Shown here piece after piece: positions 42,229 through 52,956 of a stretch of 64,000 nucleotides of DNA. The stretch spans positions 310,001 to 374,000 of the forward strand of contig NZ_JAXAFK010000001.1 of assembly GCF_033898505.1 (NCBI RefSeq). Direction: 5' to 3'. This DNA comes from Pectobacterium carotovorum. GTDB lineage: Bacteria; Pseudomonadota; Gammaproteobacteria; Enterobacterales; Enterobacteriaceae. Each line of letters begins with the position of its first letter. The first letter of the stretch is position 1. A model generated the notes under the pieces. That model saw only the letters and a list, made by a program, of their open reading frames with translations. It was not told where the DNA came from and made no database searches. Both the position numbers and the translations under genes were made by a program.

Positions 42229-42852
42229 ATGTCATACAGTGGCGAACAAGAAAGACAAGCACCTCATATGGCGTTAGTGCCGATGGTGGTTGAACAGACC
42301 TCGCGTGGGGAACGTTCTTACGATATCTATTCCCGTCTGCTAAAAGAACGGATAATCTTCCTGACTGGTCAGGTTGAAGATCACATGGCAAATCTGGTTG
42401 TGGCACAGATGCTGTTTCTGGAAGCCGAAAACCCAGAAAAAGACATTTATCTCTACATTAACTCTCCAGGTGGCGTCATTACTGCCGGTATGTCCATTTA
42501 CGACACCATGCAGTTTATCAAGCCGGATGTCAGCACGATCTGTATGGGACAGGCTTGCTCAATGGGGGCGTTCCTGTTGACTGCGGGTGCCAAAGGCAAA
42601 CGTATTTGTCTGCCTAACTCGCGCGTGATGATTCACCAGCCGTTGGGTGGTTTCCAGGGGCAGGCGACGGATATTGAGATCCATGCCAAAGAAATACTGA
42701 AAGTGAAAGCCAAGATGAATGAGCTGATGGCGAAACATACGGGCCAGCCTCTTGAAGCGATAGAGAGAGACACCGAGCGCGATCGTTTCCTCTCTGCCAG
42801 TGAGGCAGTAGACTACGGCTTGGTAGACTCCGTATTCACTAACCGCGGGTAG
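42229..42852 (+). CDS. clpP: ClpP, ATP-dependent protease proteolytic subunit
   Basis: 207 residues. The 14-residue propeptide ends at M14/A15 ([13 protein letters not shown]). Catalytic serine in [12 protein letters not shown] and histidine in [11 protein letters not shown]; the aspartate is further on. It forms the double-ring peptidase used by ClpX and ClpA. Strong AGGAGA ribosome site; clpX lies 164 bases downstream. Confidence 0.98.
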   Translation: MSYSGEQERQAPHMALVPMVVEQTSRGERSYDIYSRLLKERIIFLTGQVEDHMANLVVAQMLFLEAENPEKDIYLYINSPGGVITAGMSIYDTMQFIKPDVSTICMGQACSMGAFLLTAGAKGKRICLPNSRVMIHQPLGGFQGQATDIEIHAKEILKVKAKMNELMAKHTGQPLEAIERDTERDRFLSASEAVDYGLVDSVFTNRG

Positions 42853-43016
42853 TCATTCACCGCTGGTAGCGGTCTGGTGTAGCTAACAATCAGTGTTCGA
42901 CCGATAGTCTGTTGTGCGAGGTTATTTTACGCGTATTGGCTATAAGTATCGGCGTTCGTTGTAGCGGTATCGCTGTGGTTGGCCTGCGGGCAAAAGACGA
43001 AAAAGAGGTTTAACTC

Positions 43017-44291
43017 ATGACAGATAAGCGCAAAGACGGTTCAGGAAAGTTACTGTACTGCTCTTTTTGCGGCAAGAGCCAGCATGAAGTGCGTAAGCTG
43101 ATTGCCGGGCCGTCGGTGTATATCTGCGATGAATGTGTTGATTTGTGTAACGACATTATTCGCGAAGAAATTAAGGAAGTGGCGCCCCATCGTGAGCGCA
43201 GCGCGTTGCCGACGCCACACGAAATCCGCCGCCACCTTGACGATTACGTCATCGGTCAAGAGCAGGCCAAGAAGGTATTGGCCGTTGCGGTATATAACCA
43301 CTATAAACGCTTGCGTAATGGTGACAGCAGCAACGGGATCGAACTGGGTAAAAGTAACATCCTGCTGATCGGCCCTACCGGGAGCGGTAAAACGCTGCTG
43401 GCTGAAACGTTGGCGCGCTTCCTGGATGTGCCATTTACCATGGCGGATGCCACCACGCTGACCGAAGCGGGCTACGTCGGTGAAGACGTGGAAAACATCA
43501 TTCAGAAGCTGTTGCAGAAGTGTGATTACGATGTGCAGAAAGCGCAGCGTGGCATTGTCTATATCGATGAAATCGACAAGATTTCTCGTAAGTCAGACAA
43601 CCCGTCGATCACTCGCGATGTTTCAGGCGAAGGTGTACAGCAGGCGCTGCTGAAGCTTATCGAAGGGACGATTGCTGCGGTTCCGCCACAGGGCGGTCGT
43701 AAGCATCCGCAGCAGGAATTCTTGCAGGTTGATACGTCTAAGATCCTCTTTATCTGCGGCGGTGCGTTCGCGGGGCTGGACAAAGTGATCGAGCAGCGTA
43801 CCGATACCGGTCGCGGCATCGGCTTTAATGCAACGGTTAAAGGTTCGGCGGACAAAGCAACAGAAGGCGAGCTGTTAAGCAATGTTGAACCGGGTGACTT
43901 GATTAAATTCGGTTTGATTCCTGAGTTTATCGGTCGTCTGCCAGTGGTTGCTACGCTGAGAGAACTGAGCGAAGAAGCACTGATTCAGATTCTGCGTGAG
44001 CCAAAGAATGCGCTGACCAAACAGTATCAGGCGCTGTTCAATCTGGAAGGCGTTGAACTGGAATTCCGCGATGAAGCGCTGACGGCGATTGCCAAGAAAG
44101 CGATGGCGCGTAAAACCGGTGCGCGTGGCCTGCGTTCTATCGTTGAAGCCGCTCTGCTGGATACCATGTATGACCTGCCATCGCTGGAAAGCGTGGACAA
44201 AGTCGTTATTGACGAATCCGTTATTGCAGGTCAATCCGAGCCATTGCTGATCTATGGCAAGCATGAAACTCAGCAGGCTTCCGGCGAATAA
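43017..44291 (+). CDS. clpX: ClpX, ATP-dependent unfoldase
   Basis: 424 residues. N-terminal C4 zinc domain (CSFCGKSQ and CDECVDLC), Walker A GPTGSGKT, pore loop GYVG, Walker [11 protein letters not shown], ClpP-docking IGF loop in GRGIGFNAT. It unfolds ssrA-tagged and other substrates for ClpP. GAGGTTT precedes the ATG. Confidence 0.98.
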   Translation: MTDKRKDGSGKLLYCSFCGKSQHEVRKLIAGPSVYICDECVDLCNDIIREEIKEVAPHRERSALPTPHEIRRHLDDYVIGQEQAKKVLAVAVYNHYKRLRNGDSSNGIELGKSNILLIGPTGSGKTLLAETLARFLDVPFTMADATTLTEAGYVGEDVENIIQKLLQKCDYDVQKAQRGIVYIDEIDKISRKSDNPSITRDVSGEGVQQALLKLIEGTIAAVPPQGGRKHPQQEFLQVDTSKILFICGGAFAGLDKVIEQRTDTGRGIGFNATVKGSADKATEGELLSNVEPGDLIKFGLIPEFIGRLPVVATLRELSEEALIQILREPKNALTKQYQALFNLEGVELEFRDEALTAIAKKAMARKTGARGLRSIVEAALLDTMYDLPSLESVDKVVIDESVIAGQSEPLLIYGKHETQQASGE

Positions 44292-44320
44292 GTAATCAAT
44301 TAAGCCGTGTCACAAAATAA

Positions 44321-44352
44321 AAATGGGGGATTTTATCCCCCATTTGTTTTTT
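44321..44352 (+). terminator. Terminator of clpPX
   Basis: AAATGGGGGA and TCCCCCATTT pair perfectly, followed by G and a run of T residues, 30 bases after clpX. Confidence 0.93.
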
Positions 44353-44366
44353 ACACGCATGCTGGT

Positions 44367-44396
44367 CGTTGAATGTGAGATATTTATCCCCATATA
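44367..44396 (+). promoter_or_regulatory. Sigma-32 promoter of lon
   Basis: CGTTGAATG (-35) and CCCCATAT (-10, 44388-44395) with the spacing and sequence I recall for the E. coli lon heat-shock promoter (TTGAATG, CCCCATATA). It is 88 bases ahead of the lon start. Confidence 0.85.
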
Positions 44397-44483
44397 CTCA
44401 AATACCTATTTGATGAAACCCGTGAAAACCGCGTTTCACGAGATTCCCATAACCTGGCGGAAACGAAACTAAGAGAGAGCTCT

Positions 44484-46865
44484 ATGAACCCTGAGCGTTC
44501 CGAACGCATAGAAATCCCCGTATTGCCATTGCGCGATGTGGTGGTTTATCCGCACATGGTCATTCCGTTGTTTGTTGGTCGGGAGAAATCGATTCGGTGC
44601 CTTGAAGCCGCAATGGATCATGACAAAAAGATCATGCTGGTGGCACAGAAAGAAGCTTCAACGGATGAGCCAAGTATTAACGATCTTTTCTCGGTAGGGA
44701 CGGTAGCCTCAATTCTTCAAATGCTGAAACTGCCTGACGGCACGGTAAAAGTGCTGGTCGAGGGGTTGCAGCGTGCCCGTATTACGACGCTTTCTGACGG
44801 CGGCGAGCATTTCGCTGCAAAAGCCGAATATCTAGACTCTCCGGCGATTGATGAGCGCGAGCAGGAAGTGCTCATGCGCACGGCAATCAATCAGTTTGAG
44901 GGATACATCAAGCTGAACAAGAAGATTCCGCCGGAAGTGCTGACGTCTCTGAACAGTATTGATGATGCCGCGCGCTTAGCCGACACCATTGCTGCACACA
45001 TGCCGCTGAAATTGGCTGATAAACAGTCCGTACTTGAAATGTTCGACATCACCGAGCGTTTGGAGTACCTGATGGCGATGATGGAATCCGAAATCGACCT
45101 GCTGCAGGTAGAAAAACGGATCCGTGGCCGCGTTAAGAAGCAAATGGAAAAAAGCCAGCGTGAGTACTATCTGAATGAGCAAATGAAAGCCATTCAGAAA
45201 GAGCTGGGTGAGATGGACGATGCGCCGGATGAACACGAAGCGTTAAAGCGTAAGATTGAAGCGGCAAAAATGCCGAAAGACGCACGTGAAAAAGCCGAAG
45301 CTGAACTACAAAAGCTGAAGATGATGTCGCCGATGTCGGCGGAAGCGACGGTGGTACGCAGCTATATCGACTGGATGGTGCAGGTACCGTGGAATGCGCG
45401 CAGCAAAGTGAAGAAAGACTTGCTGAAAGCGCAAGAAATGCTGGATACCGACCATTATGGTCTGGATCGTGTGAAAGAACGTATCCTCGAATACCTCGCA
45501 GTACAGAGCCGTGTCAGCAAGATCAGAGGGCCGATTCTGTGTCTGGTTGGGCCTCCTGGCGTTGGGAAAACCTCGCTGGGTCAGTCCATCGCCAAAGCGA
45601 CCGGACGCCAATATGTGCGTATGGCGCTGGGTGGCGTGCGTGACGAAGCGGAAATCCGCGGTCACCGCCGTACCTATATTGGTTCAATGCCGGGCAAACT
45701 GATCCAGAAAATGGCGAAAGTCGGTGTGAAAAACCCGCTGTTCCTGCTGGATGAGATCGACAAGATGTCTTCCGACATGCGTGGCGATCCGGCTTCTGCC
45801 TTGCTGGAAGTACTCGATCCTGAGCAGAACGTGGCGTTTAACGATCACTATCTGGAAGTCGACTACGATCTGTCTGATGTGATGTTTGTGGCGACGTCTA
45901 ACTCCATGAACATCCCGGCACCGTTGCTTGACCGTATGGAAGTCATTCGTCTTTCCGGCTATACCGAAGATGAAAAACTGAACATCGCTAAGCAGCACCT
46001 GCTGCCGAAACAGATCGAACGTAACGCGCTGAAAAATGGTGAACTGTCGGTAGAGGACAGCGCGATTGTTGGCATCATCCGTTATTACACGCGCGAAGCT
46101 GGCGTGCGTAGTCTGGAGCGTGAAATCTCTAAACTGTGCCGTAAAGCAGTAAAAACGCTGTTGATGGATAAATCCACTAAGCATATTCAGATTTCGGGCG
46201 ATAACCTTAAGGATTTCCTCGGGGTACAGCGCTTTGACTATGGTCGTGCGGACGATGAAAATCGCGTAGGGCAGGTGACCGGTCTGGCCTGGACGGAAGT
46301 CGGTGGCGATCTGCTGACAATTGAAACCGCCTGTGTGCCGGGCAAGGGTAAACTGACCTATACCGGTTCGTTAGGTGAGGTGATGCAAGAGTCGATTCAG
46401 GCTGCGCTCACTGTGGTTCGCGCTCGTGCGGAAAAATTGGGCATCAATGCTGATTTTTACGAGAAGCGTGATATCCATGTTCACGTTCCCGAAGGTGCGA
46501 CGCCGAAAGATGGGCCAAGTGCGGGTATCGCGATGTGTACCGCGCTGGTGTCTTGTTTGACCGGGAATCCGGTGCGTGCCGACGTGGCGATGACGGGTGA
46601 GATTACCCTGCGTGGCCTGGTACTGCCGATCGGTGGTCTGAAAGAGAAACTGCTGGCCGCACACCGTGGTGGAATCAAGACGGTATTGATTCCCGATGAC
46701 AACAAACGCGATCTGGAGGATATCCCACAGAACGTGATTGCGGATCTGGAAATCCATCCGGTGAAACGTATTGAGGAAGTGTTGGCGTTAGCGTTGCAGA
46801 ATTCGCCTTCTGGCATGCAAGTGGTCTCTGCGCCTAAAGCAAAGACCAAAGCCAAGGCAAAATAG
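44484..46865 (+). CDS. lon: Lon, ATP-dependent protease
   Basis: 793 residues, LonA type. N-terminal substrate domain (to about 300, with a coiled coil at [23 protein letters not shown]), AAA+ module with Walker [10 protein letters not shown] and Walker [12 protein letters not shown], and a C-terminal protease domain with the Ser-Lys dyad: S in [11 protein letters not shown] and K in [14 protein letters not shown]. It degrades misfolded proteins and regulators. Ten residues of lysine/alanine-rich tail. Confidence 0.98.
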   Translation: MNPERSERIEIPVLPLRDVVVYPHMVIPLFVGREKSIRCLEAAMDHDKKIMLVAQKEASTDEPSINDLFSVGTVASILQMLKLPDGTVKVLVEGLQRARITTLSDGGEHFAAKAEYLDSPAIDEREQEVLMRTAINQFEGYIKLNKKIPPEVLTSLNSIDDAARLADTIAAHMPLKLADKQSVLEMFDITERLEYLMAMMESEIDLLQVEKRIRGRVKKQMEKSQREYYLNEQMKAIQKELGEMDDAPDEHEALKRKIEAAKMPKDAREKAEAELQKLKMMSPMSAEATVVRSYIDWMVQVPWNARSKVKKDLLKAQEMLDTDHYGLDRVKERILEYLAVQSRVSKIRGPILCLVGPPGVGKTSLGQSIAKATGRQYVRMALGGVRDEAEIRGHRRTYIGSMPGKLIQKMAKVGVKNPLFLLDEIDKMSSDMRGDPASALLEVLDPEQNVAFNDHYLEVDYDLSDVMFVATSNSMNIPAPLLDRMEVIRLSGYTEDEKLNIAKQHLLPKQIERNALKNGELSVEDSAIVGIIRYYTREAGVRSLEREISKLCRKAVKTLLMDKSTKHIQISGDNLKDFLGVQRFDYGRADDENRVGQVTGLAWTEVGGDLLTIETACVPGKGKLTYTGSLGEVMQESIQAALTVVRARAEKLGINADFYEKRDIHVHVPEGATPKDGPSAGIAMCTALVSCLTGNPVRADVAMTGEITLRGLVLPIGGLKEKLLAAHRGGIKTVLIPDDNKRDLEDIPQNVIADLEIHPVKRIEEVLALALQNSPSGMQVVSAPKAKTKAKAK

Positions 46866-46898
46866 TGACCTGTCGCAAAAACCCTTGAGAAAATCAGG

Positions 46899-46934
46899 GC
46901 TGGTGAGTGAAATCGTGCTTGCCAGCTTTTTTTT
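46899..46934 (+). terminator. Terminator of lon
   Basis: GCTGGTGAG and CTTGCCAGC pair fully if G-T steps are allowed, then eight T residues. Confidence 0.88.
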
Positions 46935-47062
46935 GTACCGCTAAGTTAGAGCACTGTTAGTTTTAGCCGTAACTGGCTAAGCATGACAGTATTGATAATA
47001 AGTTACGTGTCGCGTCTTGGGACATTGAAGCGCGATAAGAGAATTCCAGAGGGGATGACAGA

Positions 47063-47335
47063 GTGAACAAGTCACAATTGATCGACAAAATTGCCGCAGA
47101 TGCTGATATTTCCAAAGCGGCAGCAGGGCGTGTGTTAGATGCAATTATTGGTTCCGTTACCGAATCCCTGAAAGAAGGGGATGATGTTGCTTTGGTTGGT
47201 TTTGGTACTTTCTCAGTGCGTGAACGTGCTGCTCGTACCGGCCGTAACCCGCAAACTGGTAAGGAAATCAGTATCCCTGCAGCAAAAGTACCAGGATTCC
47301 GTGCTGGTAAGACGCTGAAAGACGCCGTTAACTGA
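47063..47335 (+). CDS. hupB: HU-beta, nucleoid DNA-binding protein
   Basis: 90 residues, canonical [46 protein letters not shown] (the DNA-intercalating arm with P63), and [16 protein letters not shown] at the end. It compacts and bends DNA. Its position between lon and ppiD is conserved. Confidence 0.98.
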   Translation: MNKSQLIDKIAADADISKAAAGRVLDAIIGSVTESLKEGDDVALVGFGTFSVRERAARTGRNPQTGKEISIPAAKVPGFRAGKTLKDAVN

Positions 47336-47417
47336 TTATTACGTCACAGGTTTGGCTGATAACCACTTTGGGTGCCAAACAATACCTGACGCAATGATAT
47401 TGGTAGGGTAAGATACG

Positions 47418-47449
47418 AGGCGCATCATTTTATGATGTGCCTTTTATTT
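47418..47449 (+). terminator. Terminator of hupB
   Basis: AGGCGCATCAT and ATGATGTGCCT pair with one G-T step around a short T loop, followed by TTTATTTA. Confidence 0.85.
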
Positions 47450-47691
47450 ATATAGGACTATACCTACCCGACACACGGCAGAACGTGGCGAAGGCGACGT
47501 GAAAACAGCAAACTTTGTTTTTAAACCAAACATCGATATTGCTTTCTAAACATCGCTGCTGGTCGTTCTGGTGGCGGGTTATAAGCTTAAGTGCGCCCTA
47601 GCCTTGTATTGGGCTATAGCAATCGCAAGGATGCATGGCTTCGGCCAGCGCAGGGAGTTTTATCCATTCTACAGCGGAGTGTTGTCACATT
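47450..47691. other. hupB-ppiD gap, 242 bases after the terminator, no gene seen
   Basis: Contains a short near-repeat (AAACATCGATATTGCT then AAACATCGCTGCT) and a weak hairpin (CTAGCC with GGGCTATAG). It should hold the ppiD promoter. No open frame of interest. Confidence 0.4.
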
Positions 47692-49572
47692 ATGATGGAC
47701 AATTTACGTACGGCCGCAAATAACGTCGTGCTCAAAATTATTCTTGCTTTGATCATCGCATCATTCGTTCTAACTGGCGTTGGTGATTATCTTATTGGTG
47801 GTTCAGGAGATTACGCTGCAAAGGTGAACGGGCAGGAAATTACCCGCGCACAGCTTGAGCAGGCGGTACAGAACGAACGCAGTCGTCAGCAGGAAGCCTT
47901 GGGTGAGAATTTCTCTCTTCTGGCGAGCAATGACGGTTACATGCAGCAATTGCGTAGGCAGGCACTCTCCCAACTCATTGATGAAACCTTGCTGGATCAG
48001 TATGCCAACAAGCTGGGGCTGAACATCAGTGACGAGCAAATCAAACAGGCGATCTTTGACGTTCCCGCGTTTCAGACAAATAACCGTTTTGATAATGATA
48101 AGTATCTGGATCAGGTTCGTCGCCTTGGCGTAACGCCGGATATGTATGCTCAGATGTTGCGTAAGCAACTGACGTCACAACAGCTGATTCGCGGCTTTGG
48201 CAATACATCATTCCTGCTGCCGCAGGAGATCGATAATCTGGTGAAACTAGCTGCGCAAGATCGTGTTGTCCGTTTGGCAACTATTGATATTGCGGCGAAA
48301 GCAAAAGCCCAGACGGTTGCTGACGATGAAGTTCAGAGCTATTACGATCAGAACAAAGGCAATTTCATCGCGCCGGAAGAATTCAAAGTCAGCTATATCG
48401 CGCTGGATGCGGCAAGCATCATGGACGGCGTGAAAGTAGACGATGCTGCCATCAGCGATTTCTACGAGCAGAACAAGAACGATTACTCCCAACCTGAGCG
48501 CAAAAAATTCAGCGTCATTCAGGTGAAGAATGAGGCCGATGCAACGTCTGTTCTGGATGCGCTGAAGCAAGGTGGTGATTTCGCTATGCTGGCGAAAGAA
48601 AAATCAACGGACATTATCTCGCGCCGCAACGGTGGCGATCTGGGATGGATGGACGAAAACAGCATGATTGATGAGCTGAAGCAGGCAAAACTGACGGAGA
48701 AAGGTCAGGTTTCCGGAGCGATTAAATCGTCTGTTGGCTATCTGATTGTGCGTCTGGATGATGTTCAGCCGCAGCAGATCAAACCGCTGAGCGAAGTCCG
48801 TGCTGAAATCGCTGAGAAAGTGAAGCATGAGAAAGCGCAGGATGGCTACTATGCGCTGCAGCAAAAAGTCAGCGAAGCGGCCAGCAATGACAACGAATCT
48901 CTGGCTTCAGCAGAAGAAGCGGCCGGTGTGAAAGCCACACAGACCGACTGGTTTACGCGTGAGAAGGTTCCTGCCGCGCTGAACTTCCAACCAGTAACGC
49001 AGGCTATCTTTAGCGGTGCGCTGCTGGGGGAAAACGGTGCAGCGGGCAACAACTCCGATGTGATTAACGTTGACGGTGACCGCGCTTTCGTTCTGCGTAT
49101 CACTGAGCACAAGCCTGAAAGTACTCGCCCTCTGGATCAGGTTCGTACCGAGATTGTAGAGACATTGAAACGTCAGAAGGCTGAACAGCAGGCTCGTATC
49201 GACGCTGAAAAAATTCTGGCTGAGTTGAAGCAAGGTAAAGACGACGCGCTGAAAGCAGCAGGGTTGAGCTTTAGCGAAGCAAAAACGATGTCTTCTATCT
49301 CTCAGGGTGATGCAACGGCTGAAGCCATTTTTGCTATGCCACATCCAGAGAAGGATAAGCCATCTTATGCGATTACTCAGGATCAGGCCGGTAATGTTGT
49401 GCTGGTCGCGCTGGATAACGTGACGCCACATCAGCTAAACGATGAGCAGAAAACACAGTTTGCCAGCCAGGTTCAGCAAGGTTCTCTGGGGGCGTTGTTC
49501 GATTCCCTGCTGTCCAGCTTGCGTAGTGAAGCGAAAATCAAGATGGGCAACGCGGCGCAGGAACAGCAGTAA
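47692..49572 (+). CDS. ppiD: PpiD, periplasmic folding chaperone of the Sec exit
   Basis: 626 residues from MMDNLRTAANNVVLKI; a longer frame upstream by 19 codons is not supported. One N-terminal membrane anchor (about 13-34, LKIILALIIASFVLTGVGDY), a SurA_N-like chaperone region and a parvulin domain (about 266-360, with FAMLAKEKSTDIISRRNGGDLGW). It sits at the SecYEG exit in the periplasm. The C-terminal region repeats the SurA-like helices. Confidence 0.96.
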   Translation: MMDNLRTAANNVVLKIILALIIASFVLTGVGDYLIGGSGDYAAKVNGQEITRAQLEQAVQNERSRQQEALGENFSLLASNDGYMQQLRRQALSQLIDETLLDQYANKLGLNISDEQIKQAIFDVPAFQTNNRFDNDKYLDQVRRLGVTPDMYAQMLRKQLTSQQLIRGFGNTSFLLPQEIDNLVKLAAQDRVVRLATIDIAAKAKAQTVADDEVQSYYDQNKGNFIAPEEFKVSYIALDAASIMDGVKVDDAAISDFYEQNKNDYSQPERKKFSVIQVKNEADATSVLDALKQGGDFAMLAKEKSTDIISRRNGGDLGWMDENSMIDELKQAKLTEKGQVSGAIKSSVGYLIVRLDDVQPQQIKPLSEVRAEIAEKVKHEKAQDGYYALQQKVSEAASNDNESLASAEEAAGVKATQTDWFTREKVPAALNFQPVTQAIFSGALLGENGAAGNNSDVINVDGDRAFVLRITEHKPESTRPLDQVRTEIVETLKRQKAEQQARIDAEKILAELKQGKDDALKAAGLSFSEAKTMSSISQGDATAEAIFAMPHPEKDKPSYAITQDQAGNVVLVALDNVTPHQLNDEQKTQFASQVQQGSLGALFDSLLSSLRSEAKIKMGNAAQEQQ

Positions 49573-49606
49573 GCCCCGCAAAAATTTGCAAATCGTTGCA
49601 ACAACT

Positions 49607-49630
49607 AAAGGCCGCTTTCGCGGCCTTTTC
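49607..49630 (+). terminator. Terminator of ppiD
   Basis: AAAGGCCGC and GCGGCCTTT pair around TTTC, ending in TTTTCC, 34 bases after the ppiD stop. Confidence 0.85.
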
Positions 49631-49710
49631 CACATTTAAATTCTGCTGTTTGCGGTGTTGATGGGTCTGCGGCAAGGTAGCCGTGCTGTCACACACAAGG
49701 AGGAAACAGC

Positions 49711-50076
49711 ATGAAAAAATCAGGAATAAAAGCACTGTGCTTAATCATTGGAATGAGTTTATCTGGGTTGCCATTACTGGTTCAGGCGGCGCCTAAAGCC
49801 ACCGACGGTACGTCGACGGCAGTAAAGTCTGCGCCAGCAGATCAGAAAGCTGAAAAAGCAACGCTTCCTGATGCTGACGAGGATAAGGTGAGCATCAATG
49901 CGGCAAGCGCTGCTGAGTTGGCCGACATCATGAACGGCGTCGGTCTGAAAAAAGCGGAAGCGATAGTTAACTACCGTGAGCAAAATGGCCCTTTTACCCA
50001 GATAGATCAATTAACTGAGGTGCCAGGAATTGGAGCGGCGTTGGTTGAGCGTAATCTCTCTCGTTTAAAACTGTGA
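49711..50076 (+). CDS. ybaV: YbaV, secreted helix-hairpin-helix protein (ComEA-like)
   Basis: 121 residues. Signal peptide (1-26, LCLIIGMSLSGLPLLVQAAP), a charged low-complexity linker, then a helix-hairpin-helix pair: VSINAASAAELADIMNGVG and TEVPGIGAALVERN. This is the ComEA-type DNA-binding domain; whether it acts in DNA uptake in enterobacteria is not settled. AAGGAGG ribosome site is near perfect. Confidence 0.9.
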   Translation: MKKSGIKALCLIIGMSLSGLPLLVQAAPKATDGTSTAVKSAPADQKAEKATLPDADEDKVSINAASAAELADIMNGVGLKKAEAIVNYREQNGPFTQIDQLTEVPGIGAALVERNLSRLKL

Positions 50077-50181
50077 TGTCAGTCGCAGCTCAGTCGAGCA
50101 TTTCCTCTGGGCTGCGAACCTCTGCTAGGCTAGTTATCAGGTCATACCAGTTGTTGGTTTTGTCACAGGAGTATTACGGCT

Positions 50182-50580
50182 ATGCAGACTTTCATTACCG
50201 TTCGTGGCTATCACATTGATGTTTATCAGCACGTTAATAACGCGCGCTATTTGGAGTTTCTGGAAGAGGCGCGTTGGCAATGGTTGGAGACGTTGCCTGC
50301 TTTTGGCTGGATGCATAGCAACAACATTGCTTTTGTTGTAGTGAACATCAATATCAACTACCGCAGACCAGCTGTCCTCGGTGATGTGCTGCGTATTGAT
50401 AGCGAATTACTACAGATAAATACAAAAAGCGGCGTGATCAGCCAGAAGATAACCCGAGTGTCTGATGAAAGCGACGTGACTGATGCCACGCTGACGTTTG
50501 TCTGCATCGATTTATTGACGCAAAAAGCACTGCCGCTGGAGGGAGAACTGCTGGAACACCTAAACGAGATTCGCCGTTAA
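50182..50580 (+). CDS. fadM: FadM, long-chain acyl-CoA thioesterase III
   Basis: 132 residues, hot-dog fold of the 4-hydroxybenzoyl-CoA thioesterase type; RGYHIDVYQHVNNARYLEFLEEARWQWLE holds the active-site D and the HVNNARYLEF signature. It clears acyl-CoA esters that resist beta-oxidation. Known as YbaW in E. coli. Directly downstream of ybaV and facing queC. Confidence 0.93.
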   Translation: MQTFITVRGYHIDVYQHVNNARYLEFLEEARWQWLETLPAFGWMHSNNIAFVVVNININYRRPAVLGDVLRIDSELLQINTKSGVISQKITRVSDESDVTDATLTFVCIDLLTQKALPLEGELLEHLNEIRR

Positions 50581-50657
50581 TATGACGCAGCAGGCGACTT
50601 CCGTACGACGTGGCCTGCTGTCTTTAGCGTTGCGTGATGTCTCTGCGTTGTGACGTA

Positions 50658-51353
50658 TCAGCGTAACCCTGCTTTTTGCTTCAGTGATGCCATGACGGCC
50701 GCGGAATCATTTTGGTACTGTGCGAGACCATTCGCGCGTAAATGGCAGGCGGCACATTGGCCACATCCATCACCCTTGATGCCGTTATAGCAGGTTAACG
50801 TGTGATAGCGCACCGTATCGAGTTGCTGGTAGTAATCCGCCAGCGCCCAGGTTTCCGCCTTATTGAGCCACATCAGCGGGGTTTCAAAACGGATGTCGCG
50901 GGCAATGCCTAATACAATAGCCTGATTTAGCGCCTTAACGAATTCGTCGCGACAATCAGGGTAGCCGGAAAAATCGGTCTCACACACGCCAGTAATGACA
51001 GTCTCGGCACCAACCTGATAGGCGTAGATTGAGGCGAGCGTCAGGAAAAGAATATTTCTTCCTGGAACGAAGGTATTGGGGATGCCTTGCGCATTGGCGT
51101 CGTAATCAGGAACCGGGATACTGTCGCGCGTCAGGCTGCTGGTGGCGAGTTCATTCAGTAAGCCCACGTCCAGAACCTTATGCGCCGTTGCACCCAACTT
51201 CAGGCTGAGTTCCTGGGCGATATCAATTTCCGCACGGTGGCGTTGCCCATAATCGAAGGTGATACAGTGGACGTCATCATAATGTTGCAGAGCCTGAATC
51301 AGGCAGGTTGTGGAATCTTGTCCACCGCTAAAAACGACAACAGCACGCTTCAT
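50658..51353 (-). CDS. queC: QueC, 7-cyano-7-deazaguanine synthase
   Basis: 231 residues. PP-loop [14 protein letters not shown] at the N-terminus and a C-terminal four-cysteine zinc site [19 protein letters not shown]. It converts carboxy-deazaguanine to preQ0, upstream of the Tgt and QueA steps encoded at 12.5-14.8 kb. No preQ1 riboswitch was recognised ahead of it. Confidence 0.97.
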   Translation of the reverse strand: MKRAVVVFSGGQDSTTCLIQALQHYDDVHCITFDYGQRHRAEIDIAQELSLKLGATAHKVLDVGLLNELATSSLTRDSIPVPDYDANAQGIPNTFVPGRNILFLTLASIYAYQVGAETVITGVCETDFSGYPDCRDEFVKALNQAIVLGIARDIRFETPLMWLNKAETWALADYYQQLDTVRYHTLTCYNGIKGDGCGQCAACHLRANGLAQYQNDSAAVMASLKQKAGLR

Positions 51354-51513
51354 TCTTCATTCACCTTAACGCGACGCTAGCCGCAATACGTCTGTAACGC
51401 ACTGCGGTGTAAAGTCGCTATGTTATCTGAGAAGCAATCTTATCTGAAAAAACATGTTACCTGAAAAATAGCCCGTCTTCAGCACCGCGGCTGCGTGCTG
51501 AAGACGGGCGGTC

Positions 51514-52590
51514 TTACGCCAGACTGGGTTCAGGTATGAGAGGGGACATCTCTGGGCTGTTCAGCGCATTGAGGTAAGGGCTAATGTCGCCGATATTTTT
51601 TTCTACCCAACTGCTGTTGTAGTAGGTATCCAGATAGCGTTCACCGCTGTCGCACAGCAGGGTCACAATCGCCCCTTTTTGACCGCGGCTCATCATTTCT
51701 TTGGCTAGTTGTAGCATACCCCAGACGTTGGTGCCGGTAGAGGCCCCCGCCTTGCGGCCTAATACGCTTTCCAGCCAGTACAGTGTCGCGATGCTGGCGG
51801 CGTCCGGCACTTTGATCATGCTATCAATGACGTCAGGAATAAAAGAAGGTTCGGCACGCGGACGGCCAATACCTTCTATCCGGCTACCGCACGGGCCCGT
51901 TATGGAGCGATCCCGTTTCTGGTAGCAGTCGTAGAAGACCGAGTTTTCAGGATCGACGACGACCAGTTGCGTATCCAGACCCTGATAGCGAATGTAGCGA
52001 CCTAGCGTGGCTGACGTGCCGCCCGTTCCTGCGCTCATCACGATATAATCTGGGACAGGATACGGTTCACGTGCCATTTGGCGGTAAATGCTGTCGGCAA
52101 TATTGTTGTTGCCGCGCCAGTCGGTGGCGCGTTCTGCGTAGGTGAACTGATCCATATAATGGCCGTTCATCTCTTGTGCGAGCTGTTCAGATGCCGCATA
52201 GATTTGCCCTGCCTGTTCGACAAAATGGCAGCGCCCGCCATAGAACGCGATTTGCTCAACTTTTCTTTTTGCAGTGCAGGAGGGCATGACGGCGATAAAC
52301 GGCAGGCCAAGCAAGCGGGCAAAATAGGCTTCTGACACGGCAGTGCTACCGGATGACGCTTCGATAATCGGCGTGCCTTCTTTAATCCAACCGTTGCAGA
52401 GCCCATAGAGAAACAAGGAACGCGCCAGACGATGTTTCAGGCTGCCGCTGGGGTGTGTGCTTTCATCTTTGAGGTAAAAATAGATACCGGGATAATCCGG
52501 CAGGGTTAAACGGATAAGATGCGTATCAGCCGAACGCTGAAAATCTGCTTCGATAGCGCTGATGGCATTTTTAACCCAGGCATTGGTCAT
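51514..52590 (-). CDS. PLP-dependent cysteine desulfhydrase-like protein (CcdA/CdsH type)
   Basis: 358 residues of the cysteine synthase/cystathionine beta-synthase fold. The PLP lysine is K52 in [15 protein letters not shown]. The glycine-rich phosphate loop is [14 protein letters not shown]. The substrate-carboxylate loop reads [13 protein letters not shown], whereas O-acetylserine sulfhydrylases have SSGNTG, so Ser replaces Asn; a lyase role is more likely than synthesis. It diverges from decR. I recall a desulfhydrase/Lrp-type pair (ccdA-ccdR) in Pantoea with this arrangement. E. coli lacks it at this place. The family is sure, the reaction inferred. Confidence 0.75.
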   Translation of the reverse strand: MTNAWVKNAISAIEADFQRSADTHLIRLTLPDYPGIYFYLKDESTHPSGSLKHRLARSLFLYGLCNGWIKEGTPIIEASSGSTAVSEAYFARLLGLPFIAVMPSCTAKRKVEQIAFYGGRCHFVEQAGQIYAASEQLAQEMNGHYMDQFTYAERATDWRGNNNIADSIYRQMAREPYPVPDYIVMSAGTGGTSATLGRYIRYQGLDTQLVVVDPENSVFYDCYQKRDRSITGPCGSRIEGIGRPRAEPSFIPDVIDSMIKVPDAASIATLYWLESVLGRKAGASTGTNVWGMLQLAKEMMSRGQKGAIVTLLCDSGERYLDTYYNSSWVEKNIGDISPYLNALNSPEMSPLIPEPSLA

Positions 52591-52645
52591 GATGAAAACT
52601 CGGTTAGACAGTGATGCGAATAGAGTAACGAGTTTTTAGGATAAA

Positions 52646-52679
52646 AAAATTACCTTTTTATCTCTTAAAAGGTGATTTT
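52646..52679. promoter_or_regulatory. Large inverted repeat, operator candidate upstream of the desulfhydrase gene
   Basis: AAAATTACCTTTT (52646-52658) and AAAAGGTGATTTT (52667-52679), matching 12 of 13, with an 8-base spacer. It lies 56-89 bases before the minus-strand gene start, suitable for a dimeric activator such as DecR binding when cysteine is high. Confidence 0.6.
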
Positions 52680-52884
52680 AGGGAATGTTTTACTCCTAAA
52701 TTGTTTTTGTGGGGATGGTTTTGCTATGCGGTCACGCGGTTAGTTGTTACCCCTGGCATCATAGCGACGGCTGGGCCTGTGCAACGACGCCCATTGAGTC
52801 TATCGCATGCCGATGGTGCCAATAATGCTATTGCTGTGGCTTTAAATGGTAAGAACGTTGCTTTTCTCTCTTAATGGCGGAAAG

Positions 52885-52899
52885 TAGAAAAATTTTCTA
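52885..52899. promoter_or_regulatory. Lrp-family operator candidate upstream of decR
   Basis: TAGAAAAATTTTCTA, a perfect 15-base palindrome around a central A that fits the Lrp consensus YAGHAWATTWTDCTR at 14 of 15 positions. It lies 58 bases before decR and may serve autoregulation. Confidence 0.6.
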
Positions 52900-52956
52900 T
52901 CGAGCGGCGCTATAGTGGATAAGCTATATCAGGTAAAAACTAATTAGGTAAAAACC

